The position numbers were made by a program, and so were the translations under genes. Under the pieces are notes generated by a model. The model was given only the letters and a program-made list of their open reading frames with translations, had not been told where the DNA came from and did not search any database. A DNA stretch of 16,488 nt from an uncultured Eisenbergiella sp. (GTDB lineage Bacteria > Bacillota > Clostridia > Lachnospirales > Lachnospiraceae): positions 1-16,488 of the forward strand of contig CAJUEL010000071.1 in NCBI GenBank assembly GCA_910585455.1, in the 5' to 3' direction. Within the stretch, counting starts at the first letter, position 1; each line of letters begins with the position of its first letter. This document shows, piece by piece, positions 6,256 to 13,519 of the stretch.

Positions 6256-8205
6256 TTAAAACGCAAACACCACCGCGCCATTCGCCGGCAGATCAAAGGT
6301 GATCCGGTACGGCTTTCCGTTGCAGGCCTCCGGCAATGCGGCGATATCTGCGGGTATCTCCCCGCCGTTGCCGCCAAAGCGCTTTTCATCGCTGTTTAAC
6401 ACAAGCTTATATTTCTTTTTATTCGGAACGCCCACGCAGTAATCCCTGCGCTCCACAGGCGTCATGTTCAAAACAAAGAGCAGATTCTTTTTGCCATCCG
6501 CTGATTTCCGGATGAAGCTAAAGGTGCTTCTCTCGGCATCATCCGCATTGACCCATTCAAAGCCCGCCCAGTCGTTATCGATTTCATACAGACAGGGAGA
6601 CTTGCGGTAAAGGTCGAGCAGCTCCTTCACATAGTCCTGCATGCCCTTATTCAGCTCATTTTCCAAAAGGAACCAGTCCAGCTCCCGCGCCTCGCTCCAC
6701 TCCCGCTCCTGCCCGAATTCCTGTCCCATGAACAAAAGCTTTTTCCCGGAGTGTCCAAACATATAGGTATAGCCGACGCGCAGATTTGCATATTTATCCA
6801 CCTGATAGCCGGGCATCTTGTTCACCATGGAGCATTTTAAATGCACCACCTCGTCATGAGAAAGCGGCAGAATATAGTTCTCCGCATTGTTATAGGACAT
6901 GGCAAAGGTCATGCTGTAATGGTTGTGCTTTCTGAAATAGGGATCCAGCTTCATATATTCGCAGAAATCGTGCATCCAGCCCATATTCCATTTGAAAGAA
7001 AAATGCAGTCCATCTTCCTCCAGCGGTCCGGTCACCTTCGGCCAGGCTGTGGATTCCTCGGCGATCGTGATAACGCCCGGAAAAGCGCCCCGGATGACGG
7101 AATTGAAATGCCTGAAAAATTCAATCGCCTCCAGGTTTTTATTGCCGCCGTATTTATTTGCCACCCACTGACCGTCCTTTTTGCCGTAATCCAGATAAAG
7201 CATGGAAGCGACCGCATCCACGCGCAGGCCGTCCACATGGAATTCCTTGATCCAGAACAGCGCATTGGCAATCAGGAAGTTTTTCACCTCTGTTTTTCCA
7301 TAATTAAAAATCTTGGTGCCCCAGTCCGGATGCTCTCCCAGCCTGGAATCGGGATGCTCAAACAACGCCTCTCCGTCAAACTCCGCCAGGCCATGGGCGT
7401 CCTTCGGGAAATGCGCGGGCACCCAGTCCAGAATAACGCCAATCTTATTGCGATGCAGCGTATTGACCAGATAGGCAAAATCCTGCGGCGTGCCGTACCG
7501 GGAGGTGGGCGCGTAATAGCCCGTCACCTGATACCCCCAGGAGCCGTCAAAGGGATGCTCCGCAATGCCCATCAGCTCCACATGTGTGTACTTCAGTTCC
7601 TTCAAATATGCCACAATCCTGTCGGTAAACTCCCGATAGTTATAAAACCCGTCTCCGCCGTCGGGATGCTTCATCCAGGAACCGATGTGGCATTCATAGA
7701 TTGCCAGCGGCTCCTTATTCATATCCTTTTCTGCGCGTTCCGTCATCCACTTGTCATCCGACCATTTCAGATTGCTGATGTCCGCCGTGACAGAAGCCGT
7801 GCCCGGACGCAACTCCGCACTGTTGGCAAACGGGTCCGCCTTATAAAGCTTTCTGCCGTCCGCCGTGGTGATCAGAAATTTATACATTTCCCCTGTGCCG
7901 ACGCCCGGAATGAAGGTCTTATAAATGCCTCCCGGACCCAGCTTTTCCATGGGATTTTTTTCCTCGTCCCAGCCGTTGAAGCTGCCGATCACATGCACAC
8001 ATGCCGCGTGCGGCGCCCACACCGCAAACATCATGCCCTTTTTCCCGTTCTCCTCGGACAGATGCGCACCCAGCTTCTTATAAATGTCATAGTGCGTTCC
8101 CTGCGCAAATAAGTACTGGTCCGCCTCCGAGATAAATACGGTCTCCGTTTTCTTCACCGGCCTTTTCCCCTGTTTCCCCGCCGGCTTTTTTGCTGTTCTT
8201 GCCAT
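6256..8205 (-). CDS. glgB: 1,4-alpha-glucan (glycogen) branching enzyme
   Basis: A 649-residue GH13 enzyme that cuts alpha-1,4 glucan chains and reattaches them by alpha-1,6 links in glycogen synthesis. Residues ~30-140 form the CBM48/N-domain (GMMFAVWAPHA, VIGSFNGWD). The catalytic barrel shows YECHIGSW (170-177), the nucleophile in DGLRVDAV (D330), the acid/base Glu in IAEES (E383), and the PLSHDEV motif (H450, D451). The C-terminal beta domain ends in AVVFAF. The enzyme is complete and of usual length. The first 20 residues are strongly basic (eight Lys/Arg) and precede the conserved fold. ATG 8205 follows a GGAGG site. It is the second gene of an operon, 26 bp after the large repeat protein, and ends at the shared terminator. 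No other glg genes are in the window. Confidence 0.95.
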   Translation of the reverse strand: MARTAKKPAGKQGKRPVKKTETVFISEADQYLFAQGTHYDIYKKLGAHLSEENGKKGMMFAVWAPHAACVHVIGSFNGWDEEKNPMEKLGPGGIYKTFIPGVGTGEMYKFLITTADGRKLYKADPFANSAELRPGTASVTADISNLKWSDDKWMTERAEKDMNKEPLAIYECHIGSWMKHPDGGDGFYNYREFTDRIVAYLKELKYTHVELMGIAEHPFDGSWGYQVTGYYAPTSRYGTPQDFAYLVNTLHRNKIGVILDWVPAHFPKDAHGLAEFDGEALFEHPDSRLGEHPDWGTKIFNYGKTEVKNFLIANALFWIKEFHVDGLRVDAVASMLYLDYGKKDGQWVANKYGGNKNLEAIEFFRHFNSVIRGAFPGVITIAEESTAWPKVTGPLEEDGLHFSFKWNMGWMHDFCEYMKLDPYFRKHNHYSMTFAMSYNNAENYILPLSHDEVVHLKCSMVNKMPGYQVDKYANLRVGYTYMFGHSGKKLLFMGQEFGQEREWSEARELDWFLLENELNKGMQDYVKELLDLYRKSPCLYEIDNDWAGFEWVNADDAERSTFSFIRKSADGKKNLLFVLNMTPVERRDYCVGVPNKKKYKLVLNSDEKRFGGNGGEIPADIAALPEACNGKPYRITFDLPANGAVVFAF

Positions 8206-8231
8206 AATGCTACCTCCATATTACCTATATT

Positions 8232-11200
8232 TCAAATAAAATCCCGTTCCTTTAAAATGACCATATCATCGTCGTCATAACGCCGCCTGAACAAAATATC
8301 CGTAAAATGCGTGACGGAAAAACGCTCCGCATGGGCGATCGCCTCCTCAATGATCTCCCTCACCTCCTCCACGGTCACGGCATGATTTTTGGTCTGCATA
8401 TCCTCTATCCTGGTATGTAACGCCAGCCTCCCCATTTCATCGATGGCGTATTCCATATTATACGCATATTGACACCCGTACTTTACAAGCATCGCCGTAT
8501 CCATCGCTTCAATATCAAACCGCGCGGTAAAGCAGGACGCGAGCAACGGATTCTTTTCCATCAGGCTGGCGATTGCCCGTTTGCTGTCGAGTAAAAAGAC
8601 AATAAGGCCCGTCTGCTCCTGATTGAGCGCATTGGCAAGCTCTACAGCTCCCTTATTAGAAAGCTTGCCGCCCTTCTCAATGATCAACGCGCCGTTGGGG
8701 ATCTTGGACACAACCTCGACCGCACTTCTGGAATTCAACACATCCCCGTTGATTTTAGCGATCTGACCGGAAAAATTCCGATCCCTGACGCGCATGATCT
8801 TAACCACGCTTTTCGCCAGCTTGATCATATCAGAGCCCGGCGCTCCTGTGATAATCATATTGCCCGTATATGCGGAAAGGCTTAAGGAATCCAGCGCTTT
8901 TATCAGCTGGCGCATGGCGCCCTTGGTGGGCACAAAGGGTGAAAACAAATCCTTTTCATCCTGTGTCATGCTGCGCTCGTGCTCTTCCAGCTGTTTGTCA
9001 CGTATCAGCTCCTGCGTGCTTCCCATATCCTGTTCTGTCTGCGGTTCCGCCGTATCCTGAACAGGCTGCTGCGCCTGTTCGGCAGGATTCTGTATAAGCT
9101 GTGCAGGCTGTAGCTGCCCCGGCATTCCCTGCGCGTATTGGGTACTCTGCGGCTGTTGCGCATACTGCGCGCTCTGTGGCTGGCCCGGCATTCCCTGCAC
9201 ATATTGTGCGGTCTGTAGCTGCTGCGCATACTGCGCGTCCTGCGGTTGCTCCGGCATTCCCTGCACATATTGCGCACCCTGTAGCTGTCCCGGCATTCCC
9301 TGTACATTCTGCACGCCCTGCGGCTGCCCCGGCATCCCCTGCCCATATTGCGTACTCTGCGGCTGGCCCGGCATGCTCTGTACATACTGCGCATTCTGTA
9401 GCTGGCCCGGCATTCCCTGCGCATACTGCACATCCTGCGGCTGCCCCGGCATCCCCTGCGCATATTGTACATCCTGCGGCTGTCCCGGCATTCCCTGCAC
9501 ATACTGTACGTCCTGCGGCTGACCCGGCATTCCCTGCACATACTGTACGTCCTGCGGCTGTCCCGGCATTCCCTGCGCATACGGCACATCCTGCGGTTGC
9601 CCCGGCATTCCCTGCACATATTGTACATCCTGCGGCTGACCCGGCATCCCCTGTGCGTATTGCACGCCCTGCGGCTGGCCCGGTACTCCCTGTACATATT
9701 GAGCCGCCTGTGGCTGCTGTGCAAACTGCGCTGCCTGTGATTGCCCTATAGACTCCTGTCCCGGCTGTTCCGTCATATTCTCTGCGTATTGCACTGACTG
9801 TGGCTGGCCCGCCACATTCTCTGCATACTGTACCTGCTGTAGCTGGCCCGCCACATTCTCTCCATACTGCACTGACTGCGGCTGACCCGCCACATTCTCT
9901 GCATACTGTGCCTGCTGCGGCTGACCCGCCACATTCTCTCCATACTGCACTGACTGCGGCTGACCCGCCACATTCTCTCCATACTGCACTGACTGCGGCT
10001 GGCCCGCCACATTCTCTGCGTACTGCACTGACTGCGGCTGACCCGCCACATTCTCTCCATACTGCACTGACTGCGGCTGTTCCGCCACATTCTGTCCCGG
10101 CGGCATCCCCGCTGCCTGCTGCGCAGCAAGCTGTCTTTCCCGTTCCAGCTGCATCAAAAGCTCCCGCGCCTCACGCTGCTTTTCCTCCGCCTCACGCATC
10201 AGCGCTTCGATAGAAAGACGTTTCTGTTCTGCATCCGACAGCTGCGCTCCTGCATCTGTCGAAGCCGGTATATTCGTCACCGGGGTTCCACCCCCCGTTA
10301 TTTCTTCCATTGGCGTTCCCTCCACCATTCCTTTGTCTGCTGGTATTTTCTGCACTCCCGCTACAGCTGTCTCCACAGCTCCCTGCGCCGCCATCACGAC
10401 GCGCGCTGCCGCATTGGCAGGCATCGGGCGCACCGGCTGTCCGGATGCAAAATCCGTGATTGACGCACTGCCCGGCTCCGTTCTCTCCACATTATCCGCT
10501 TTGGAGGGAGGGAAAGTTTCCCGCACATATCTCTTCTGCACTTCCTCAACCGGAAGAGATTCTTCCCTTTGCAGCCGCTCCAACACCCCGTCTCTCGAAT
10601 TCTGGTCAAAATCCTCAAACATGGAACCGGTCTGCTGCAGCATGCGCCGCCGTGTTTCCTCTCTGCGCTTTTCTTCATTTTGCTTTTTCAGCGCTTCCCA
10701 TTCCGCTAAAACATCCTCGATGCTCATCTGACCGGTGATCTGTTTCTCCGCGACCCTGCCTTCCTGCAGCGCCATGCTGATCTGCCCGTCATATTCCTGC
10801 CCGAAAAAAGCATCCATCCCGCTTCTTTCCGTCGGATCGCCGCTCTCTGCAATCTCCTGTTGCCCGTCAGCCTCCTGCATTTCCTCTTCCAGCTGTCCGG
10901 TTGCCTGCGCATCCCATACGGCGGACGCTTCCTGTATTCTGGTGATATCCTCCTGATACTCTGCATTATCCCCGCCATATTCCTCAGCGCCTGCATCGAC
11001 CGGCTCCAGCACCTCGCGCATGCTCTCCGCCAGCGCCGCCTGCAGATTCATCGTATTATATTTTCCCATATCCATCGTCTTGACCTGGATATCCAATTCC
11101 CCATCCGCCGGCATTTCCTCCTGCGCATCGGCTGCAGGCTCCAACGCGGTATCGGTCTCTTCGATGTCCTCAGCATCCTCTGTATCGGGCGGCACCTCCT

Positions 11201-11831
11201 GCTGCTCCATAGGGCGTCTGCCAAATATCCGCTCATACGCCTGCTGCTGTGCGGGAGAAAGCGGCACATAGCGCATCTTCAATTCCATCGCCTTTGCCAC
11301 ATATTTGCCTTCCCCGAACCAGAGAATCAGCTGATCACACTCTTCCACGCATTCCGTTGCCAGCCCTACCCGATGATACAGAAATGCCAGCTCATACGCC
11401 CATTTTTCATTGTATTCCCGTTTCTTGTATTCCTTCAATACGGCAATCCGTTCATCCAGGCTGATGTCCTGCGCCTCATATATTTTATATAGCAGGATAT
11501 ATTTGTTATTGTCATTGGGTGAAAGCTGTACGAATTCCTTATAGTATTCCAGCGCCTCCACGACCTGCCCCATTTTGATTGTCAGATCGCAGAGCGAATA
11601 TAAAATCCGTCTGTTCTGAGGGCTTTGCTCGTTTGCCAGAAGCAAAATTGCCTTCGCGTCTTCAAATCTTCTGTTCACCTTATAAACATCGCTGATAATG
11701 CCGAGCGTCGAAACATTTCTGACCTTTTTCCAGTCGATGCCATCCGCAACCTGTGCCGCCTCCTGAAACCGCCCTTTCCGGTTCAGCGATTTAATCTCTT
11801 CCAATCGCAGCTTGTATTCATATTTATCCAA
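8232..11831 (-). CDS. Large TPR / 13-residue-repeat protein with degenerate AAA+-like C-terminal domain
   Basis: A 1199-residue cytoplasmic protein; no signal peptide or TM segment is visible. Residues 1-185 are TPR-like helix pairs (AAQVADGIDW, EDAKAILLLANEQSPQNRR, EALEYYKEFVQLSPND). Residues 205-365 are acidic and low in complexity; 370-435 and 535-575 are charged helices, the second likely a coiled coil (AEEKQREARELLMQLERER). Residues 585-688 and 706-905 are two arrays of 13-residue repeats. From 955 to 1199 there is an AAA+-like fold: the P-loop position reads GAPGSDMIK (996-1004, lacking the GK[T/S]), the Walker B position reads ALIIEKGG (1048-1055, DE replaced by EK), then NPLLASCFTARFDI and a helical lid. 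It is probably a pseudo-ATPase. The start is TTG 11831 with GAGGTGA 4 bases upstream. It is co-directional and nearly contiguous with glgB, so a role with glycogen is possible but unproven. I know no characterised relative. Confidence 0.85.
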   Translation of the reverse strand: MDKYEYKLRLEEIKSLNRKGRFQEAAQVADGIDWKKVRNVSTLGIISDVYKVNRRFEDAKAILLLANEQSPQNRRILYSLCDLTIKMGQVVEALEYYKEFVQLSPNDNNKYILLYKIYEAQDISLDERIAVLKEYKKREYNEKWAYELAFLYHRVGLATECVEECDQLILWFGEGKYVAKAMELKMRYVPLSPAQQQAYERIFGRRPMEQQEVPPDTEDAEDIEETDTALEPAADAQEEMPADGELDIQVKTMDMGKYNTMNLQAALAESMREVLEPVDAGAEEYGGDNAEYQEDITRIQEASAVWDAQATGQLEEEMQEADGQQEIAESGDPTERSGMDAFFGQEYDGQISMALQEGRVAEKQITGQMSIEDVLAEWEALKKQNEEKRREETRRRMLQQTGSMFEDFDQNSRDGVLERLQREESLPVEEVQKRYVRETFPPSKADNVERTEPGSASITDFASGQPVRPMPANAAARVVMAAQGAVETAVAGVQKIPADKGMVEGTPMEEITGGGTPVTNIPASTDAGAQLSDAEQKRLSIEALMREAEEKQREARELLMQLERERQLAAQQAAGMPPGQNVAEQPQSVQYGENVAGQPQSVQYAENVAGQPQSVQYGENVAGQPQSVQYGENVAGQPQQAQYAENVAGQPQSVQYGENVAGQLQQVQYAENVAGQPQSVQYAENMTEQPGQESIGQSQAAQFAQQPQAAQYVQGVPGQPQGVQYAQGMPGQPQDVQYVQGMPGQPQDVPYAQGMPGQPQDVQYVQGMPGQPQDVQYVQGMPGQPQDVQYAQGMPGQPQDVQYAQGMPGQLQNAQYVQSMPGQPQSTQYGQGMPGQPQGVQNVQGMPGQLQGAQYVQGMPEQPQDAQYAQQLQTAQYVQGMPGQPQSAQYAQQPQSTQYAQGMPGQLQPAQLIQNPAEQAQQPVQDTAEPQTEQDMGSTQELIRDKQLEEHERSMTQDEKDLFSPFVPTKGAMRQLIKALDSLSLSAYTGNMIITGAPGSDMIKLAKSVVKIMRVRDRNFSGQIAKINGDVLNSRSAVEVVSKIPNGALIIEKGGKLSNKGAVELANALNQEQTGLIVFLLDSKRAIASLMEKNPLLASCFTARFDIEAMDTAMLVKYGCQYAYNMEYAIDEMGRLALHTRIEDMQTKNHAVTVEEVREIIEEAIAHAERFSVTHFTDILFRRRYDDDDMVILKERDFI
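9117..9716 (-). repeat. Tandem 39-bp coding repeats, array B (QPQDVQYVQGMPG type)
   Basis: Encodes residues 706-905 of the large protein: 14 full 13-residue units plus two 9-residue units that lack the GMPG part (862-870 and 884-892). The consensus is Q-(P/L)-Q-x-(V/A/T)-Q-Y-(V/A/G)-Q-G-M-P-G, and variation concentrates at positions 4, 5 and 8. Central units (DVQYVQGMPG, DVQYAQGMPG) are nearly identical while edge units diverge, the usual sign of recent internal expansion by slippage or unequal recombination. Units adjoin with no spacers. Confidence 0.95.
9768..10079 (-). repeat. Tandem 39-bp coding repeats, array A (QPQSVQYGENVAG type)
   Basis: Encodes residues 585-688: eight 13-residue units. 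The first half (QPQSVQY) matches array B, while the second half (A/G-ENVAG) differs from QGMPG. The two arrays thus share an ancestor but have been homogenised separately. A degenerate 17-residue stretch (689-705, PGQESIGQSQAAQFAQ) separates them. Confidence 0.95.
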
Positions 11832-11923
11832 GGTATCACCTCATATATATCCTGTATATGCGTTATTTTAAAATCGGTATTCCGATAATTTCATCCGGAC
11901 GCACTTCTCCCTTTTATCTTATT

Positions 11924-11952
11924 AGTTTATCATAGGCATTCCTCATTGTCAA
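11924..11952 (-). promoter_or_regulatory. Promoter of the repeat-protein/glgB operon
   Basis: On the minus strand, a perfect TTGACA (plus positions 11947-11952) lies 17 bases before TAAACT (11924-11929). Transcription would start near 11917, leaving a leader of about 85 bases before the TTG start. The leader includes a small ATCGG-aata-CCGAT hairpin. There is no comparable promoter between the two genes, supporting a bicistronic operon. Confidence 0.6.
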
Positions 11953-12003
11953 AGAAAAATGGCGCTTTCTTATTTCCCTGTTTTTTAATATTTTATGAAG
12001 GAA

Positions 12004-12040
12004 AATGCCGTCAGGAGGTTTTTCCCCTTCTGACGGCATT
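12004..12040 (-). terminator. Intrinsic terminator of rsgA
   Basis: Fifteen-base arms at 12004-12018 and 12026-12040 pair (one G-T wobble) around a 7-base loop; the outer part is AATGCCGTCAG / CTGACGGCATT. On the minus strand TTTTCC follows. It lies 34 bases beyond the rsgA stop codon and insulates the next operon. Confidence 0.8.
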
Positions 12041-12073
12041 CCGATCATTTGTTACAATATGCTTTTTATGGAT

Positions 12074-13108
12074 TCATCGCTTTACCGGCATGCTCCGTTT
12101 TTTGTACGCCGCTCTTTTCTCCCGGAAATAGCCGGGTCTGTCCTCTGAATATTTCGCCTCCCGCCGAAGCTTCTGATAATTGATCAGCCGCTTTTCCGAC
12201 AGCGTTCCCGCCGCGATCGCGGCCCGCACCGCACATCCTGGTTCCTTCTGATGCCGGCAATCCCGGAACCGGCAGCCCTTTGCCAGCTCCTCCACATCGG
12301 AAAAGGTCTGTCCCAGCCCCTCGGTGACATCCCACATGCCCAGCTCCCGCATGCCCGGCGTATCAATAAAAATCGTGCCGTTCTCATTTAAAATCAGCTG
12401 CCGGTAGGTGGTCGTATGCCGCCCCCTTGCATCGTCCTCCCGGATCTCTCCGGTTTCCATCAGCTCCTTTTTGGCAAGCGCATTCACCAGGCTGGATTTT
12501 CCCACCCCCGAAGATCCCAGAAAAACGATGCCCTTTCCCGGCCGCATATACTTTTCCAGCGCCTCCATGCCCTGTCCGGTCAGCGCGCTGACCGCCATCA
12601 CATCCACCGCCGCTGCCACCTCACAGGCCGCTGCCAGCTCTTTGGAAAAATCCGGCTTTAAATCCGCCTTCGTCAGCACGACGACCGGCTCCGCACCTGA
12701 CTGCCAGGCAAGCGTCAGATACCGCTCCAGGCGGCGCACATTAAAATTGGCGTTCAACGATTGCAGCAAAAACACATAATCAAAATTCGCCGCCACCGCC
12801 TGTGACCAATGCCCCGAGGAGGAAGGATCCATGCGGTCAAAAACGGAATGCCGCGCAAGCGTGCATAAAATCCAGCTGTCCCCCTGCGCGTTATACGCAA
12901 TTTCTACAAAATCCCCCACCGTCGGAAAGGTTTCCTCTTTTCCGTAATAATTGCCTGCCTTCAACCGCCCAAAGCCGTTTCCCATCTCGCTCACAAGCTC
13001 ATATCTTTCCCTGTGCACCGCCGTAATGCGCGCCAGCTTATGATCCGCCTCTTTCCCGACCGCTTCCAGCATTTCCGGGGAAGCCCCGTATCGTTCCATA
13101 ATATTCAT
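12074..13108 (-). CDS. rsgA: Ribosome small-subunit-dependent GTPase A (ribosome assembly)
   Basis: A 344-residue circularly permuted GTPase that checks late 30S subunit maturation. Residues ~25-90 form the OB-fold (ARITAVHRERYELV, TVGDFVEI). The G4 motif TKAD (146-149) comes before G1 GSSGVGKSS (198-206), switch GRHTTT (229-234) and G3 DTPG (249-252), the permuted order diagnostic of this family. The C-terminal zinc motif is present (C279, C284, H286, C292). The ATG at 13108 follows AGGAG at a good distance. The length is slightly above the usual ~300 and similar to the longer clostridial paralogue, so a second rsgA copy elsewhere is possible. It is monocistronic, with an unusually structured upstream region. 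Confidence 0.95.
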   Translation of the reverse strand: MNIMERYGASPEMLEAVGKEADHKLARITAVHRERYELVSEMGNGFGRLKAGNYYGKEETFPTVGDFVEIAYNAQGDSWILCTLARHSVFDRMDPSSSGHWSQAVAANFDYVFLLQSLNANFNVRRLERYLTLAWQSGAEPVVVLTKADLKPDFSKELAAACEVAAAVDVMAVSALTGQGMEALEKYMRPGKGIVFLGSSGVGKSSLVNALAKKELMETGEIREDDARGRHTTTYRQLILNENGTIFIDTPGMRELGMWDVTEGLGQTFSDVEELAKGCRFRDCRHQKEPGCAVRAAIAAGTLSEKRLINYQKLRREAKYSEDRPGYFREKRAAYKKRSMPVKR

Positions 13109-13137
13109 GCAAAATCTCCTTCATATTTTTAAAAAAT

Positions 13138-13423
13138 TCATTGTCCTGCTCTTTTTCCCTCTGAAAATGGGCGCAAAAATACCGCAGCAAGCAGCCGTTC
13201 GAGGCTGCCCGCTGCGGCATATTCCCATGCACGCAAAAGCATACGCGATTCCCGGATTATGCCCTGCCAAAGCCGGGCATTCTGGCATTGACGGGTGATC
13301 CCGTCAAAATCCGGTTTTCGATATGCGGTCAAACAGAATTCACGAAAGGTTACTTCCAAACGGCACGCTCCTGCATGCCCCGTTTTCAGTTCAGGAAACA
13401 GCTGCCTCTTTTCTCACCATCAT
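13138..13423 (-). other. Tiny ORF followed by an overlapping +1-frame ORF (possible frameshifted small gene)
   Basis: On the minus strand, GGGAGGA (plus 13431-13437) sits 7 bases before ATG 13423, opening a 10-codon ORF (MMVRKEAAVS) that ends in TCC-TGA at 13391-13396. Moving +1 at that point enters a frame open to 13138 (84 more codons, starting ELKTGHAGACR and containing VTFREFCLTAYRKPDFDG). The combined product would have 94 residues and matches nothing I know. It may be a leader peptide, a frameshifted pseudogene, recoding, or chance. The region also forms many hairpins, so coding is doubtful. Confidence 0.25.
13182..13217 (-). terminator. Hairpin with T-tract ahead of rsgA (terminator or attenuator)
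   Basis: CCGCAGC/GCTGCGG and GCAGCC/GGCTGC stack around an aa/cc internal loop with a 6-base loop. On the minus strand TATTTTTG follows (plus 13174-13181). It is 74 bases upstream of the rsgA start, so it would stop or regulate read-through from the lacI side into rsgA. Confidence 0.5.
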
Positions 13424-13453
13424 ATCTGATTCCTCCCTTCGCATGATTTCTAT

Positions 13454-13465
13454 ATGGATATCCAT
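13454..13465. promoter_or_regulatory. Perfect 12-bp palindrome just downstream of a promoter
   Basis: ATGGATATCCAT is fully self-complementary and lies at about +4 to +15 of the minus-strand promoter at 13476-13504. The position suits a repressor site. No cognate regulator is known. Confidence 0.35.
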
Positions 13466-13475
13466 TTACGTTTTT

Positions 13476-13504
13476 ATTCTACCACGAATTGACACATACG
13501 GCAA
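13476..13504 (-). promoter_or_regulatory. Minus-strand promoter between lacI and rsgA
   Basis: On the minus strand TTGCCG (plus 13499-13504) and TAGAAT (13476-13481) are exactly 17 bases apart. Transcription would begin near 13469 and run through the structured region toward rsgA. It lies 16 bases beyond the lacI stop codon; no terminator hairpin follows lacI, so read-through may add to it. Confidence 0.45.
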
Positions 13505-13519
13505 CCGGATTGTAAAAAA

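Larger units (their letters stand above)
13182..13469 (-). ncRNA. Candidate structured leader RNA or small RNA upstream of rsgA
   Basis: The 411-bp gap between rsgA and lacI has no recognisable gene but, read on the minus strand, is a chain of hairpins: GGCATGC-agga-GCGTGCC (13362-13379), TTGACGGG-4nt-CCCGTCAA (13288-13307, perfect), ATGCCC...GGGCAT (13259-13281), GTATGC-tttt-GCGTGC (about 13229-13245), and a 13-bp stem with one 2x2 internal loop (13182-13217) followed by TATTTTT. A promoter lies just before the first. The last hairpin with its T-tract looks like a terminator or attenuator, giving an RNA of about 290 bases. No known riboswitch or T-box signature was found. Confidence 0.35.

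Noticed and set aside
6841..8112. 423-codon plus-strand ORF opposite glgB
   Set aside because: glgB is complete with catalytic motifs; the antisense frame has no ribosome site and no recognisable domain.
9005..9751. Long open frames on both strands across the repeat region (216 and 239 codons)
   Set aside because: They follow from the 39-bp period, which keeps all frames free of stops; residues are repetitive Arg/Cys/Ser or Ala/Pro/His with no start signals.
9117..10079. Regular 39-bp repeats resembling a CRISPR array
   Set aside because: Units adjoin without spacers, stay in frame, and encode 13-residue protein repeats within a long intact gene.
13109..13469. T-box or known riboswitch upstream of rsgA
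   Set aside because: No T-box consensus or other conserved aptamer core could be found, and rsgA is not a usual target.
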